DNA of 64,000 nucleotides from Streptomyces sp. Ag109_O5-10 (GTDB taxonomy: Bacteria; Actinomycetota; Actinomycetes; Streptomycetales; Streptomycetaceae), in NCBI RefSeq assembly GCF_900105755.1, contig NZ_FNTQ01000001.1, positions 6,448,001 to 6,512,000 on the forward strand, given 5' to 3'. The notes under the pieces are model-generated. The model saw only the letters and a list, made by a program, of their open reading frames with translations, did not search any database and had not been told where the DNA came from. This document shows positions 33,867 through 43,529 of this stretch, one piece after another. The first letter of the stretch is position 1, and every line of letters begins with the position of its first letter. Made by a program: the position numbers and the translations under genes.

Positions 33867-36800
33867 TCATACGGCCAGGGGTTCCAGGTCCCAGTACACC
33901 CGACGCTCCGCCGTCGCGAAGCGTGTGGTGATGTTGTTCTCGCCCAGCTGATGGCGCAGCCCCTTCAGACCCCTGACGGCTTCGTCATGCAGCAACTGGG
34001 CCTCCTCCCGGCGGCCGAGGGCACGCAGGGTGAGGGCACTGTTGCTGACGGCGGCCAGTGTCTCCGGGTGCTGGGAACCGAGGTCGGCGCGCAGGGCCTC
34101 CGTGCTGCGCCTCTCGCGCTCCCAGGCTTCCCCGGGCCGACCCGTCTCCGCCAGCACGATGGCGTAGTTGGCGGAACAGAACTGGGTGTGCGGGTGGTGG
34201 GCCCCCAGGGTCTCGGTCATGCGGTCCAGCGCCTTCAGGAACACCTCCTCGGCCCGTTCCGGGTCACCGCAGCCCCAGTGGAAGACACCGAGGTTGTTCA
34301 TCGCGGTCTGGGTGTAGGGATGGGACTCGCCCGGTTTCTTCCGGTATTCGGTGAACACCTTCAGGGCGACGTCGCGCGCGGCTTCCGGATCCCCGGCCGC
34401 GAACAGGTCGGCGGCGAGGTTGAGTTCACAGGCGAGCGAGTCCGGGGTGGGCGCGGCGTACTGCGACCGGTACCGATCCAGGGTCGCGGCCGTCAACCGC
34501 CGCGCGTCCTCCAGATCGCCTATCCGGCGCAGCGACACCGCGAGTGACTTCGCGCACCGCAGTGTGCCCGGGAAGTCCATACCGAGCACGCGCTTGTGCT
34601 CCTCGTACGCCCGCGAGAGCTGGGCCACCGACCCCTTGTAGTCGCCGACCTCGCGCAGGTCGCGGCCGAGGTTCTCGGTGGACGACAGTGTGGAGATGTG
34701 GTCGGCGCCGTGGACCTGGGTGCGGAGGGCGAGGGTGACCTCGTCGATCTGCCGGGCGTCCCGGTACCTGCCGACCATGCGCAGTGCCAGGGCAAGGTTG
34801 TTGGCTGCGTTCAGGGTCCGCGGATGGGCCTCGTAGAAGAGGTCGCTGAAACCGTTGTGCGCTTCTCGCGCCAGTTCCACGGCCTTCATGTACTCGCCCA
34901 GGGCCGCCAGATCACTGGAGAGCCCGGAGGCGGTGATGAACGTGTGTGGGTGCCGGATGCCGAGCTCTCGGCGCTGCCGCCCGAGCACATCTTCGTCGAC
35001 CACCCGCGCCTCGACGTACAGCCCCTGGGAGCGCAGTACGTTCGCGAGCTGGCAGCGTAGGAACAGGTACTGCTCGTCGTCCTCGCCGAGCGGTTCCTTC
35101 CAGTGGGCCAGGAGTTCCTCGGCCAGCCGTTGCGCCCGGCTGAACTCGCCGCGCTTCCACAGGTAGCGGACGCGGTCGATGAGCAGCCGGCGAGGTTCCG
35201 CCTTGGTGCAGTTGCGGATGTCGGAAGCGGTGAGATGCGGCCAGATGATGTCGAACTGCCGCCAGTTCTCTCGGTTGTCGGTGGGTTCGTCACCCTTGGG
35301 GCGGGCTCTCCTGAGGATCTCGTGCACCGTGTGCCGGGCCTCGCGCCGCTCCTCTTCCGACATCTGGGAGCGGATCACCGCCTGCACGAGCCGGTGCACC
35401 TGGATCGAGCGGGAGATCTGGTCGACCTTGGCCAGGGCGAGCTGGCCGATCTCCCGCACCAACTGGCCGATCAGCAGGTTCTCCGTCAGGCGGAGGGCGG
35501 TCAGCATCTCGTCGCTGTAGAGCAGTTCGGAGGAGATCGGCTCGGCGGAGAAGAACGCACAGAGCTGCAGCAGCCGGACCGAGGCGGGCGAGCGCTCCCT
35601 CAGCCGTTCGATGGAGATGTTCCAGGTGGCGGCCACCGTCCCGGGGTAGTCGGGGGGTTGGTTGAGCGCCATCACCGCTGCGGTCTCCTCGGTGAGGCGC
35701 CGCAGGTACTCGGCCGTCGGCACGCCGGTCTCGGCCAGCCAGGCGCCGGCCTGCTCCACGGCGAGCGGCAGGTCGCCCACGGCCTCCGCTACCTGGTCGG
35801 CCTCCGCGGGGGAGAGCATCCCGGCGCGCCGGGAGAGGTGTTCGATGCTTTCCTGACGCTCGAAGACGTCGACCGGCAGCGTCGCCGTCCTGTCCGACCA
35901 TGCCTGGTTGCGGGAGGTGATCAGTACGTGTCCGCTGCCGGTGGTGGGCAGGTAGCCGGTGAGGTCCTCCGGGTCGTCGGCGTTGTCGAAGACGAGGATC
36001 CACCGCGTGGTCGGATTGCCCCGGGAGAGCATCCGCACGGCCTCCTTGCTGGCCAGCGCCATGTCCTCGCCGCCGGGCGCGCCGATGCGGGCCCCGAGCT
36101 CGGCGAGCGAGGCCACCACGTTGTCGGCATTTTCGGACGGCACCCACCACACCAGGTCGTAGTCGGCGCTGAACCGGTGCACGTACTCCAGCGCGATCTG
36201 GGTCTTGCCGACGCCGCCCAATCCGAACAGCGCCTGCTGTTGCGGCAGCACGGCGGTCACTCCGCTCCGTAGCTGCTCCCGTACCTTTTCCAGGATGTAA
36301 CCCCGGCCGGTGAAGGTGCTGTTGCGCTGCGGCACGTTCCAGTGGTCGGGTGCGTGCCCGGGGAAGCGGGGCGCAGCCGGCCCGGCCTTCGGCAACTGCG
36401 CGGGCAGTTCGAGCGCGGCGAGCAGTGCGGCCTCGCAGAGCGGCTCCTCGAGCCCGTGCAGATCGACGTCGAGAACGTCCTGGTCGAGGTGGGACGGCGG
36501 CTGGACCTCGTCGATCCGCACCTCCATCAGCGATCCCGCCGAGGGGGCGCCGTCGGCCGCCGGGTTGGGCAGGCGCCCGGCATACCGGGCTCCGAGGAGC
36601 GCCTCGGACCGCAGCACCAGGATGTGGGTACCGGCGGCCGGACTGTCGGGAGGTCCGGCGGCCACGTCGTGCAGGGTGACGGCGCAGCCCGCCCGCTGCA
36701 GCGTCGCCTTGACCCAGTCGGCCCACATCCAGTTCTCCGCCGCGTAGGCGATGACGACCTGTGTGACCGTGGGCTGCGGCAGCGGCCGCATGAACGCGTC

Positions 36801-37793
36801 CCGGCAGCGCAGCCGCACCGGATCCGGGATCGGTGGGAGCGCGGTGACCTCGTTGTCGGTGATGAACGCGGTGAGCCGCTCGAAGGCGGACAGCAGGGAC
36901 TTGGGGTCGCCCTCCTTGTCCCCGACGACGGCAAGGGTCTCCTCGTACGCGTAGTACGGCTTGTAGGGGATCTCGACGCTGCCCCAGTACGCGGTGACCT
37001 CGTCGGTGCTCAGGCGCTCCCCGGCCGGACCGTTCGGGAGTCCCGCGAACTTCAGGCGCGCTGCTGCGCGGCCCGCCTCGACCTTGTTCTTCTCACCGTC
37101 GTCGACGCGCATCGGCACGGGAAGTACCCGGATGCGCCGCGCACGATGTTCACTGGCGACGCTGTCCGCCACCTCGGCGGCCCCGGCCATGGCCTGGTCG
37201 CTCAGCGTGAAGCAGTCCACCAGGATGTCGGGCATCTGCAGGGTGCAGATGTCCGCGGTGTCCGAGCGACCGGTGCGCGAGTCGATCAACACGTAGTCGT
37301 ACGACTGCTTCATGCTGTCGCGCAACGCCTCCAGGAACATGCCGCCGCCCAGGCGGTCGTAGAAGTTGTCCCACTCCAGGGAGGATGCTGCGCCCGAGTA
37401 GGCGCGGAACTGCTTACCCGCGGAGAGGAAGTCGAGCGAGCCTCCGCTCTCGAAGCTGAGTCCCTGCTGTTCGGGGCGGATCGAGACGGCGTGCTGTTCC
37501 ACGTCCGCGAACTCCAGGTGCCAGGGTCCTGTGCGGGTGACGCCGTCCGTCGCCGCCCAGGCGAAGTCCTGGAGGATGTTGAGGATGCCTCCGGTGGCGG
37601 CGAGCACGTCCGGATCCAGGAACGGATGGAAGAAGCGGTCCAGTCCCGGGGCCTCCAGGTCCCAGTCCACGGCGAGGACGCGTTTGCCGTTGGCGGCGAG
37701 GATCCACGCCGTGTTGGCGAGCGCCATCGTCCGTCCGGTGCCGCCCTTGTACGAGTAGAAGGTGATGATGCGTCCGTCTGCGGCGGCCGTCAT
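33867..37793 (-). CDS. fxsT: FxSxx-COOH system ParA/TIR-like/NTPase/TPR protein (FxsT)
   Basis: A 1308-residue multidomain protein. Residues 8-330 are a ParA/MinD-type ATPase (YSYKGGTGRTMALAN, deviant Walker A). A TIR-like domain follows at about 345-450 (VVIAYAAENWMWADWVKATL). An NB-ARC-type NTPase spans about 490-760 (ALFGLGGVGKTQIALEY, WILVFDNADD). Tetratricopeptide repeats run from about 870 to the end. NCBI families list this as the FxSxx-COOH system TPR protein. Such architecture is shared with STAND-type sensors in bacterial immunity. ATG 37793 overlaps the fxsC stop by four bases (ATGA). Confidence 0.85.
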   Translation of the reverse strand: MTAAADGRIITFYSYKGGTGRTMALANTAWILAANGKRVLAVDWDLEAPGLDRFFHPFLDPDVLAATGGILNILQDFAWAATDGVTRTGPWHLEFADVEQHAVSIRPEQQGLSFESGGSLDFLSAGKQFRAYSGAASSLEWDNFYDRLGGGMFLEALRDSMKQSYDYVLIDSRTGRSDTADICTLQMPDILVDCFTLSDQAMAGAAEVADSVASEHRARRIRVLPVPMRVDDGEKNKVEAGRAAARLKFAGLPNGPAGERLSTDEVTAYWGSVEIPYKPYYAYEETLAVVGDKEGDPKSLLSAFERLTAFITDNEVTALPPIPDPVRLRCRDAFMRPLPQPTVTQVVIAYAAENWMWADWVKATLQRAGCAVTLHDVAAGPPDSPAAGTHILVLRSEALLGARYAGRLPNPAADGAPSAGSLMEVRIDEVQPPSHLDQDVLDVDLHGLEEPLCEAALLAALELPAQLPKAGPAAPRFPGHAPDHWNVPQRNSTFTGRGYILEKVREQLRSGVTAVLPQQQALFGLGGVGKTQIALEYVHRFSADYDLVWWVPSENADNVVASLAELGARIGAPGGEDMALASKEAVRMLSRGNPTTRWILVFDNADDPEDLTGYLPTTGSGHVLITSRNQAWSDRTATLPVDVFERQESIEHLSRRAGMLSPAEADQVAEAVGDLPLAVEQAGAWLAETGVPTAEYLRRLTEETAAVMALNQPPDYPGTVAATWNISIERLRERSPASVRLLQLCAFFSAEPISSELLYSDEMLTALRLTENLLIGQLVREIGQLALAKVDQISRSIQVHRLVQAVIRSQMSEEERREARHTVHEILRRARPKGDEPTDNRENWRQFDIIWPHLTASDIRNCTKAEPRRLLIDRVRYLWKRGEFSRAQRLAEELLAHWKEPLGEDDEQYLFLRCQLANVLRSQGLYVEARVVDEDVLGRQRRELGIRHPHTFITASGLSSDLAALGEYMKAVELAREAHNGFSDLFYEAHPRTLNAANNLALALRMVGRYRDARQIDEVTLALRTQVHGADHISTLSSTENLGRDLREVGDYKGSVAQLSRAYEEHKRVLGMDFPGTLRCAKSLAVSLRRIGDLEDARRLTAATLDRYRSQYAAPTPDSLACELNLAADLFAAGDPEAARDVALKVFTEYRKKPGESHPYTQTAMNNLGVFHWGCGDPERAEEVFLKALDRMTETLGAHHPHTQFCSANYAIVLAETGRPGEAWERERRSTEALRADLGSQHPETLAAVSNSALTLRALGRREEAQLLHDEAVRGLKGLRHQLGENNITTRFATAERRVYWDLEPLAV

Positions 37794-39097
37794 GCCTTTC
37801 CTCCGGGGTCGTGCCCCGCGTCCGGGGCGGACGACGGGTAGGGGTCCGCCAGACGTGGTCTGGGGAAGTTCGGGCCGGGCGGCAGTCGGACCTCCGCGTT
37901 CTTCAGGTACTGCCGGGTCGTGTAGGCGACCACCTCGGGCAGCACCCTGGTGAAGGACTTGAGCGTGGGTACGCCGTTGACGGCCGTCCGGGCGTCACCG
38001 CGCCGCGTCCGCTCCAGGATCGTCGGCATCACCCGCTCAAGTTCCTCGGCGAGCCGGCGCCCTTCCGCTCGGTGGTTCTGCAGGTCCGCCCGGCAGCGCG
38101 GCACGATCGCGCTCACCCAGGGGCGGGAGTAGGCATCGAACGACTTGAGTCTGCTCCGGCGCTCCTCGTCGGCCAGCGCCCAGTGGTCCACGACCAGGAT
38201 GCCGGGCTGTCCGTTCCTGGACTCCTGTGCATCCTCTCCGTGGTCCTCGTCGTCGAAGCCGACGACCGTCACTCGGTAGTCCAGGGAACGGACCAGCTCC
38301 TCGGCGTGCGCCGACAGTGCTCGGGTCGACTCCGTGTGGTACGGGTTCCAGTCGAGGGTGTCGTCGCCGTAGGCCTGGGCGTCGCGGTGCTTGGGGACGG
38401 AGTCCACGGTGGGTGCGGCGACGGTCAGCCGGATGTGCCGGGGTCCGGTGCCGCGCGGTTTGAAGGCGCTGGGCGTGCTCTCGTAGTCGCGGGGGCGGCC
38501 GGGCGGCAGCCGGGTCTCGTGGGCTGCCTGGACGATGCGCTCGGCGAGGCCGTACACGGTCTCGTCGTACTCGTCACGCAGCCTGCTGAGTTTGATCAGC
38601 CCGTAGATGCCGTTGCTGAGGTACCGGCCGCGCTCCAGGAGGGGCTCCACATGGACGTGCCTCACGGAGTACGGGAGTTCACGCATGTCCAAGCGCGTCC
38701 ACAGGGCGGGCACGATGGCGGACGCGGTCGCCGCCCCGGAGGTCCTGGCGTTCAGCATCCGCTCGTGGAACGCGTACCACTCGCGCCCGCACATCTCGCT
38801 GGAGAAGTAGCGAGGCGAGTAGAGCGGCACGAAAACCCGGCAGGTGGCGAGGTTCTCGCTCAGCTTCTCGGGCCAGCCGTCTCCGGAGCGCATCTCCCGG
38901 TCCATGAAGCCGGCCGGGGAGCCGGCGGGCAGGTCGGTGAGTGTCATGATGTGGCTGCAGAGGTCGTTGTACAGGACGCGTACCCAGTGGTCCGGGTCTC
39001 CGCTGTCCGGGCTCCACGCCGGGGTGTGGGCGTACGACAGGAAGAAGTAGGGCCGGTTGTCCGGGCTCCGGTCCTCCGGGTGTTCCGCTGCGCCCAC
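37790..39097 (-). CDS. fxsC: TIR-like protein FxsC
   Basis: A 435-residue protein with an N-terminal TIR-like domain: RPYFFLSYAHTPAWSPDSGD, FMDREMRSGDGWPEKLSENL and VFVPLYSPRYFSSEMCGREW. The C-terminal half is uncharacterised but has an acidic FDDEDHGEDAQES segment and a helical end. It matches the family named FxsC in FxSxx-COOH clusters. Whether it hydrolyses NAD or only scaffolds is unknown. GTG 39097 start; the last codons overlap fxsT. Confidence 0.85.
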   Translation of the reverse strand: MGAAEHPEDRSPDNRPYFFLSYAHTPAWSPDSGDPDHWVRVLYNDLCSHIMTLTDLPAGSPAGFMDREMRSGDGWPEKLSENLATCRVFVPLYSPRYFSSEMCGREWYAFHERMLNARTSGAATASAIVPALWTRLDMRELPYSVRHVHVEPLLERGRYLSNGIYGLIKLSRLRDEYDETVYGLAERIVQAAHETRLPPGRPRDYESTPSAFKPRGTGPRHIRLTVAAPTVDSVPKHRDAQAYGDDTLDWNPYHTESTRALSAHAEELVRSLDYRVTVVGFDDEDHGEDAQESRNGQPGILVVDHWALADEERRSRLKSFDAYSRPWVSAIVPRCRADLQNHRAEGRRLAEELERVMPTILERTRRGDARTAVNGVPTLKSFTRVLPEVVAYTTRQYLKNAEVRLPPGPNFPRPRLADPYPSSAPDAGHDPGGKA

Positions 39098-39167
39098 AGA
39101 TCCCCCTGTCGCCCGACGACCGGAACCAACAATGTGCCCGAAAGCCGCGCGGTAGGGTCGGCCGTTT

Positions 39168-39956
39168 TCAGGTCAAAGGTCGGCGATATCCGGACATCTG
39201 GATCTTCGCGTGGTCGACAACCTCGCGCATTGCGCAGAGCACGACCGGCCTTGACGCCCAGGAGGATTCCGCGAGCAGCCCGCGGGGCAGCCGGGCTCCC
39301 ATCTCGCCGAAGTCACTGTCGTCCAGGGTGATGTCCCGGTACGACACCCAGTTCCCCTCTCGATGCACCACGCACCGGTAGGTGCGCCGAGGCGGTCTTG
39401 GGCGCATCAGGTACTCGGCGTGGTGGAACGCGCTGCACACCTCGAACCCGACCCGCAGCAGCAGGATCTGCGCATCGGCGGCGTACAGCCTCGCCATCGG
39501 GGAGAGCCTGCCGAAGTGGCTGCGGATCGGATGCCGGCGCAGCAACGTCCGGGCCCGGGGCCCGAGCCCGGCGAAGGAGGTCTGCGGATGCGTGCTGCGC
39601 AGGGCGCCGGGCGTCGAGCGCACACACTCGGCAAGCGCGCCCATGGTCGGACACGCGGTGGTGTCCGGGTTGAACGGCGGCATCGTCCTGCGGTACTCGG
39701 TCGCTTCGGCGGCGCTCATGCCCGCCACCGCCGCCCGGTGGCTGCGCGAAGTGTCGGAGTTCTCGGGCGTGAACGCAGGGACGATCAGGGTGCCTTCGGG
39801 GCCGAGTGCGGCCAGCAACACGTCCCGGACCGACTCCGGCGTGCTCCCGGTGCCGCTCAGTGCGGCGTGGACAACCAGCACACCGCCACGCCGGACGCCC
39901 AACGAGCGCAGCAGGTCGCCCAGTTCCGCTGCCTCCGACTGTGCCGTCACGGTCAT
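39168..39956 (-). CDS. AAC(3)-family N-acetyltransferase-like protein of the Fxs cluster
   Basis: A 262-residue protein with the aminoglycoside 3-N-acetyltransferase fold: GVLVVHAALSGTG, GTLIVPAFTPENSD, NPDTTACPTMGALAECVR, and the active-site region RSTHPQTSFAGLGPRA. ATG 39956 overlaps the fxsB stop (ATGA, 39953-39956), so it belongs to the same transcript. In this setting it may acylate the peptide product or protect the host rather than confer drug resistance; that is inference. A longer start at 39989 is possible. Confidence 0.85.
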   Translation of the reverse strand: MTVTAQSEAAELGDLLRSLGVRRGGVLVVHAALSGTGSTPESVRDVLLAALGPEGTLIVPAFTPENSDTSRSHRAAVAGMSAAEATEYRRTMPPFNPDTTACPTMGALAECVRSTPGALRSTHPQTSFAGLGPRARTLLRRHPIRSHFGRLSPMARLYAADAQILLLRVGFEVCSAFHHAEYLMRPRPPRRTYRCVVHREGNWVSYRDITLDDSDFGEMGARLPRGLLAESSWASRPVVLCAMREVVDHAKIQMSGYRRPLT

Positions 39957-42151
39957 GATTCCTCGCGGACGCTCGACCACTGCGACCACATGCGGGCCAC
40001 CAGCACGGCCCCGGTCGGCGTCAGTTCGGACTCCGGCAGCAGGGTGAGCGCGGTGAGGGCGCGTGCCGCCTCCTCGTGCGCCCCCTGCCCCAGTCCGTCG
40101 TCCGCCCGGTCCAGCAGAACGCCGGCGGGGCTGCCGGGCCGGTGCAGGTCGGCCGTCTCGCGCAGCGCGGTGAGGCGGGCCCGGCGGCCGATGCGGGGGA
40201 GTTCCCGGGCGAACTCCTCGGGGGTCACGTCGACCGACACGCCCAGCGCCCCGAACCCGTGGCTGCCGAGTTGCAGACCACTGCCCGCCGCCAGCGGGGT
40301 GAGTACCGTGGGGCGGAACGCGTCCGGATCCGCGTACCGGTCCCCTGCGTTCTTCGCGAGCAGGTCGTAGGCCCGGCTCAACAACTCGGTGAACTCGCTG
40401 CGCGCGGGCGCCGGGGCGACCGCGGCGGGATAGCAGTCGCGGTAGGGATCGGCATCGTCGATGAGCGGTCCGTCCGGGGCGAACAGCCGGCCGAGCGGGT
40501 TCCAGCGCGGGGCGGAGCCGGGGTCGCGGGGCCGGACCCAGTCGCCTTCCGGATCGGGACCCCGTCTGTCGGCGCTCCGCACCCGGAAGGCGTCCGGTGC
40601 CACCGTGACCTCGACGCGGCCGGGGGCGGCCAGGCGGTAGGTGCCCCAGGTGGGCAGATGCAGCCGGGTGCTGGGCTGGTCCCAGGAGAGCGTGGCCGGT
40701 ACCCCGGCCCGCAGGGCTGTGGCGACGGCCAGGGACAGGAAGCGGGCCATGTCGGCGGGGCCGCGCAGGGAGCGCTGGAGGCTGGTGCGCACGTAGGGAT
40801 GCGCCAGCACCTCGTCCAGCTGCGAGGCGGTCCCGGCGTCGGCGTCCAGGGCCAGCAGCAGCCGCCAGGCGTCCGCCCAGTCCGGCTCGGACGCCAGGTG
40901 CTCCTGCGTCCGGCGCAGCAGTAACCGGTCCAACTCCAGCTGAGCCCAGGAGAGTCGGTCCGAGCTCAGGACCGCGGGGGAGAACGCGCGGTCGGTCACC
41001 CGGTCGGCGATGCCCTCGATCAGTGAGCGGAGGTCACCACAGAAGACACTGGGGTTGTCGAAGCCGTTCCCCGAGCGGTACCGGTGCCCGTACAGGCCGC
41101 CGCCGCAGGACCGCACCACCGGGCAGGCCCGGCAGGTGTCGCCGAGCCCGTCGACACCCCGCTGCCGGGCCTGGACACCGGGGTGCGCGGCGAACTCGGC
41201 GAAACCGTGCCGGAAGACGTCGTAACCCGTCTCCGGGGCGCCCGCGTAGGCGGACTTCAGCCAGTCGGCCTGCTCGAAGTCGCCGTCCGTCTCGATCACG
41301 GCGAGGTCGCTGGGCGCCAGCCCCAGCGCCTCGGTCAGGGGCGGCCCGTCGCGCAGCGTGCTCAGTACCGAGTCGAAGGTCCGCACCGGCATCGGGCGGC
41401 CCTGCTGCTCCCAGCGGTCGAAGACCGCGAGCAGCCAGTCGGCGTACGGGGTGGTGGTGCCGGCCGGGTTGGGTGGGGGGCTGTCCCAGGTGGAGTGCGG
41501 AAGCAGGTAGTCGATCCGCGGCGGGGCCAGTTCGGTGAGGGCGTCGTGCACGGCGACCGGGTCGTTCGCCACGTCCACCGTGCACAGCACTCCGCTGAAC
41601 AGGTGACGGTACTCGGGCTCCTGGAGCAGCCGGATGCCGCGGACCACGCGGTCGTAGCTGCTGCGGCCCCTGCGGTCGAGCCGGTGACGGTCGTTGGCCG
41701 CGCGGTCGCCGTCGAGCGACACGCTGACCCGGACCCCGAACTCCCGGCAGACGTCCAGGTGCCGCCGGTTCAGGGTGACCGCGTTGGTGTGCATGCGCAG
41801 GTCGAGCGCGGTCAGCGGGGCGAGGGCGCGGGTGAGCTCCGCGCAGATGTCGCGCAGCCGGGCCGGACCGACCAGCAGCGGCTCGCCGCCGTGCAGGATC
41901 ACCGAGACGGATTCCAGGGACCGGGACCCGGCGTATTCGGCCAGTCGGGCGGCGACGGCGCGCACCGTCTCCGGGCGGATGAAGGTCGGGCGGGACCGCC
42001 AGCTCTGGTCGGCGTGCTGATACACGTAACAGTGGTCGCAGAGCAGATCACACCTGCTGTGGACTTTGAGGACCAGCTGTCTCAGAAGGGGGCGGTCATC
42101 AGCCGGGTCGTGCTGTGCGCAGGTCACGGCTACGCCGCTGATCCGAGTCAT
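39953..42151 (-). CDS. fxsB: FxsB-type radical SAM/SPASM peptide maturase
   Basis: A 732-residue maturase. The radical SAM cluster motif CDLLCDHC (Cys34, Cys38, Cys41) is followed by YVYQ. SPASM cysteines are clustered in DTCRACPVVRSCGGGLYG and VFCGDL (about 335-380). The C-terminal 350 residues form the extension seen in FxsB proteins. Where active forms have HExxH, this protein reads FARELPRIGRRARL (about residue 650), so the metallohydrolase extension looks inactivated. FxsB enzymes form a three-residue cyclophane crosslink in the FxS motif of the precursor. It starts 14 bp after the precursor gene. Confidence 0.92.
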   Translation of the reverse strand: MTRISGVAVTCAQHDPADDRPLLRQLVLKVHSRCDLLCDHCYVYQHADQSWRSRPTFIRPETVRAVAARLAEYAGSRSLESVSVILHGGEPLLVGPARLRDICAELTRALAPLTALDLRMHTNAVTLNRRHLDVCREFGVRVSVSLDGDRAANDRHRLDRRGRSSYDRVVRGIRLLQEPEYRHLFSGVLCTVDVANDPVAVHDALTELAPPRIDYLLPHSTWDSPPPNPAGTTTPYADWLLAVFDRWEQQGRPMPVRTFDSVLSTLRDGPPLTEALGLAPSDLAVIETDGDFEQADWLKSAYAGAPETGYDVFRHGFAEFAAHPGVQARQRGVDGLGDTCRACPVVRSCGGGLYGHRYRSGNGFDNPSVFCGDLRSLIEGIADRVTDRAFSPAVLSSDRLSWAQLELDRLLLRRTQEHLASEPDWADAWRLLLALDADAGTASQLDEVLAHPYVRTSLQRSLRGPADMARFLSLAVATALRAGVPATLSWDQPSTRLHLPTWGTYRLAAPGRVEVTVAPDAFRVRSADRRGPDPEGDWVRPRDPGSAPRWNPLGRLFAPDGPLIDDADPYRDCYPAAVAPAPARSEFTELLSRAYDLLAKNAGDRYADPDAFRPTVLTPLAAGSGLQLGSHGFGALGVSVDVTPEEFARELPRIGRRARLTALRETADLHRPGSPAGVLLDRADDGLGQGAHEEAARALTALTLLPESELTPTGAVLVARMWSQWSSVREES

Positions 42152-42165
42152 GACCAGCCCCTCGC

Positions 42166-42345
42166 TCAGGCCGCGGAGTTGAACGTGACCGACCGGTTCG
42201 CACGGTGGTCGGGGACGTCGATCACGCGATGCGCGTCGCGGGACGCAGAGGCCTCGTACGGGTCGATGTCCGCCAGGCAGGTGTGCCGTGAACTGACCGC
42301 GACCGAGCGGACGCGGCGCGGTACGGGCTTCTCCGAATGGGTCAT
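42166..42345 (-). CDS. fxsA: FxSxx-COOH RiPP precursor (FxsA)
   Basis: A 59-residue peptide from ATG 42345 behind gagagg. The leader is basic and polar (MTHSEKPVPRRVRSVAVSSR), the middle has CLADIDPYEASASRDAHR, and the C-terminus is exactly FNSAA, the FxSxx motif ending at the carboxylate. The family's maturation crosslinks the Phe ring to the Ser beta carbon through FxsB, encoded next. It is the first gene of the leftward operon and its upstream gap (42346-42599) is shared with the divergent SLATT gene. Confidence 0.92.
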   Translation of the reverse strand: MTHSEKPVPRRVRSVAVSSRHTCLADIDPYEASASRDAHRVIDVPDHRANRSVTFNSAA

Positions 42346-42599
42346 GGTGCCTCTCAGCCGGTTCGGATGGGTGCAGTCATTGTCGTTGTCCCAGCGACTG
42401 TCACGCGATGCAACTCCCAGTCGGAGCAGGGACCTTGGATGCATGGGGTGAGTCCGGTCGTGTCGACGCGCACGATATAGCAGAGATGCCCTGCCAACCT
42501 CTTGTGCACGGATCCGATTTCCGCACTTATTAGTTTGTCGGGCTGGCTTTTCGTGGGCGTGCCGAAGACGACGGTGGGCAGTGAATTCCGGGGGGACAC

Positions 42600-43511
42600 A
42601 TGGGAGCAGCGACGCCTGTACCGAGCACCACCTTGTCCAGTGCAGATCTGCCGCCACTGTTCCAGGTGAGCGACCAACGCGCGTTACGCCACCAGAGTGA
42701 CGCGTTCCGCGCCGTCCGTACGCATCTGCTGGTTCTGCTGCTGGCCACCACCGCGGCTGTTCTGACCGAGCAGGCGTCCGGTCATGTCATGGCGGTGTGC
42801 GCCGCGTTGCTGTACGGGCTGACGATAGCCCTCGGTCTGAGCACCTCTCGGCGCCGGTCCCGGGCGCACTGGCAGGTGCACCGGGCGGTGGCCGAGCTGC
42901 TCAAGTCGCTGGCCTGGGAGTACATGGCGCACGGCGGCCCTCTCCACTCCCACGTCGTCGACCCTGACGCGGTGTTCGCCGAGCGCCTTGAGCAACGTCT
43001 GCACGAGCTGCGCAAATGCGGCTGGGAGGACTCCCGTGACCCCGCGGAACGAGGGGAGGGCCAGATCACCCCGCGGATGCGTGCCGAGCGGGCCAAGTCC
43101 TACGCGGCCCGCCGGGACCTCTACCTGCGCGACCGGCTCCTGGAGCAGACGGTCTGGTACAAGAACCGGGCCTCCCGTGCCCACCGCGCCGCCGCCCGCT
43201 GGTCCAGCGTCACCGCCGCGCTGACGCTGTTCGCCCTGGCCGCAGCGTTGCTGCGGACCGGTAGCCTGCTCGGCGGTGCCGACCTCGCGGGGCTGCTCAG
43301 CGCGGCCGCCGCGGCGGGCGTCGCCTGGCAGGAGGTGCAGCGGCACGGCCCGCTGACACAAGCGCACTCGCTCATCGAACAGGATCTGGAGACCAGCCGG
43401 ATCGCCATGACCACCACGGTGACGGAGGCGGGCTGGGCCGAGGCGGTGGGGGAGGCGGAGCGCCTGATGTCCCCGGCGCACACGGAGTGGCTGGTGCGCT
43501 TCGGCACCTGA
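42600..43511 (+). CDS. DUF4231/SLATT-type membrane protein
   Basis: A 303-residue protein with two pairs of membrane helices (AVRTHLLVLLLATTAAVL, VMAVCAALLYGLTIALGL near 40-85; SSVTAALTLFALAAALL, ADLAGLLSAAAAAGVAW near 200-245). The second pair is preceded by the helix YLRDRLLEQTVWYKNRASRA, typical of SLATT/DUF4231 proteins. SLATT proteins are predicted pore-forming effectors of nucleotide-centred bacterial conflict systems. ATG 42600 follows gggggga. It is divergent from fxsA and convergent with the SLOG gene. Confidence 0.75.
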   Translation: MGAATPVPSTTLSSADLPPLFQVSDQRALRHQSDAFRAVRTHLLVLLLATTAAVLTEQASGHVMAVCAALLYGLTIALGLSTSRRRSRAHWQVHRAVAELLKSLAWEYMAHGGPLHSHVVDPDAVFAERLEQRLHELRKCGWEDSRDPAERGEGQITPRMRAERAKSYAARRDLYLRDRLLEQTVWYKNRASRAHRAAARWSSVTAALTLFALAAALLRTGSLLGGADLAGLLSAAAAAGVAWQEVQRHGPLTQAHSLIEQDLETSRIAMTTTVTEAGWAEAVGEAERLMSPAHTEWLVRFGT

Positions 43512-43529
43512 GGCGGGCCCGCCGCGCCG

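Noticed and set aside
36342..37841. Plus-strand 499-codon frame opposite FxsT
   Set aside because: Shadow of a multidomain protein with recognisable motifs on the other strand.
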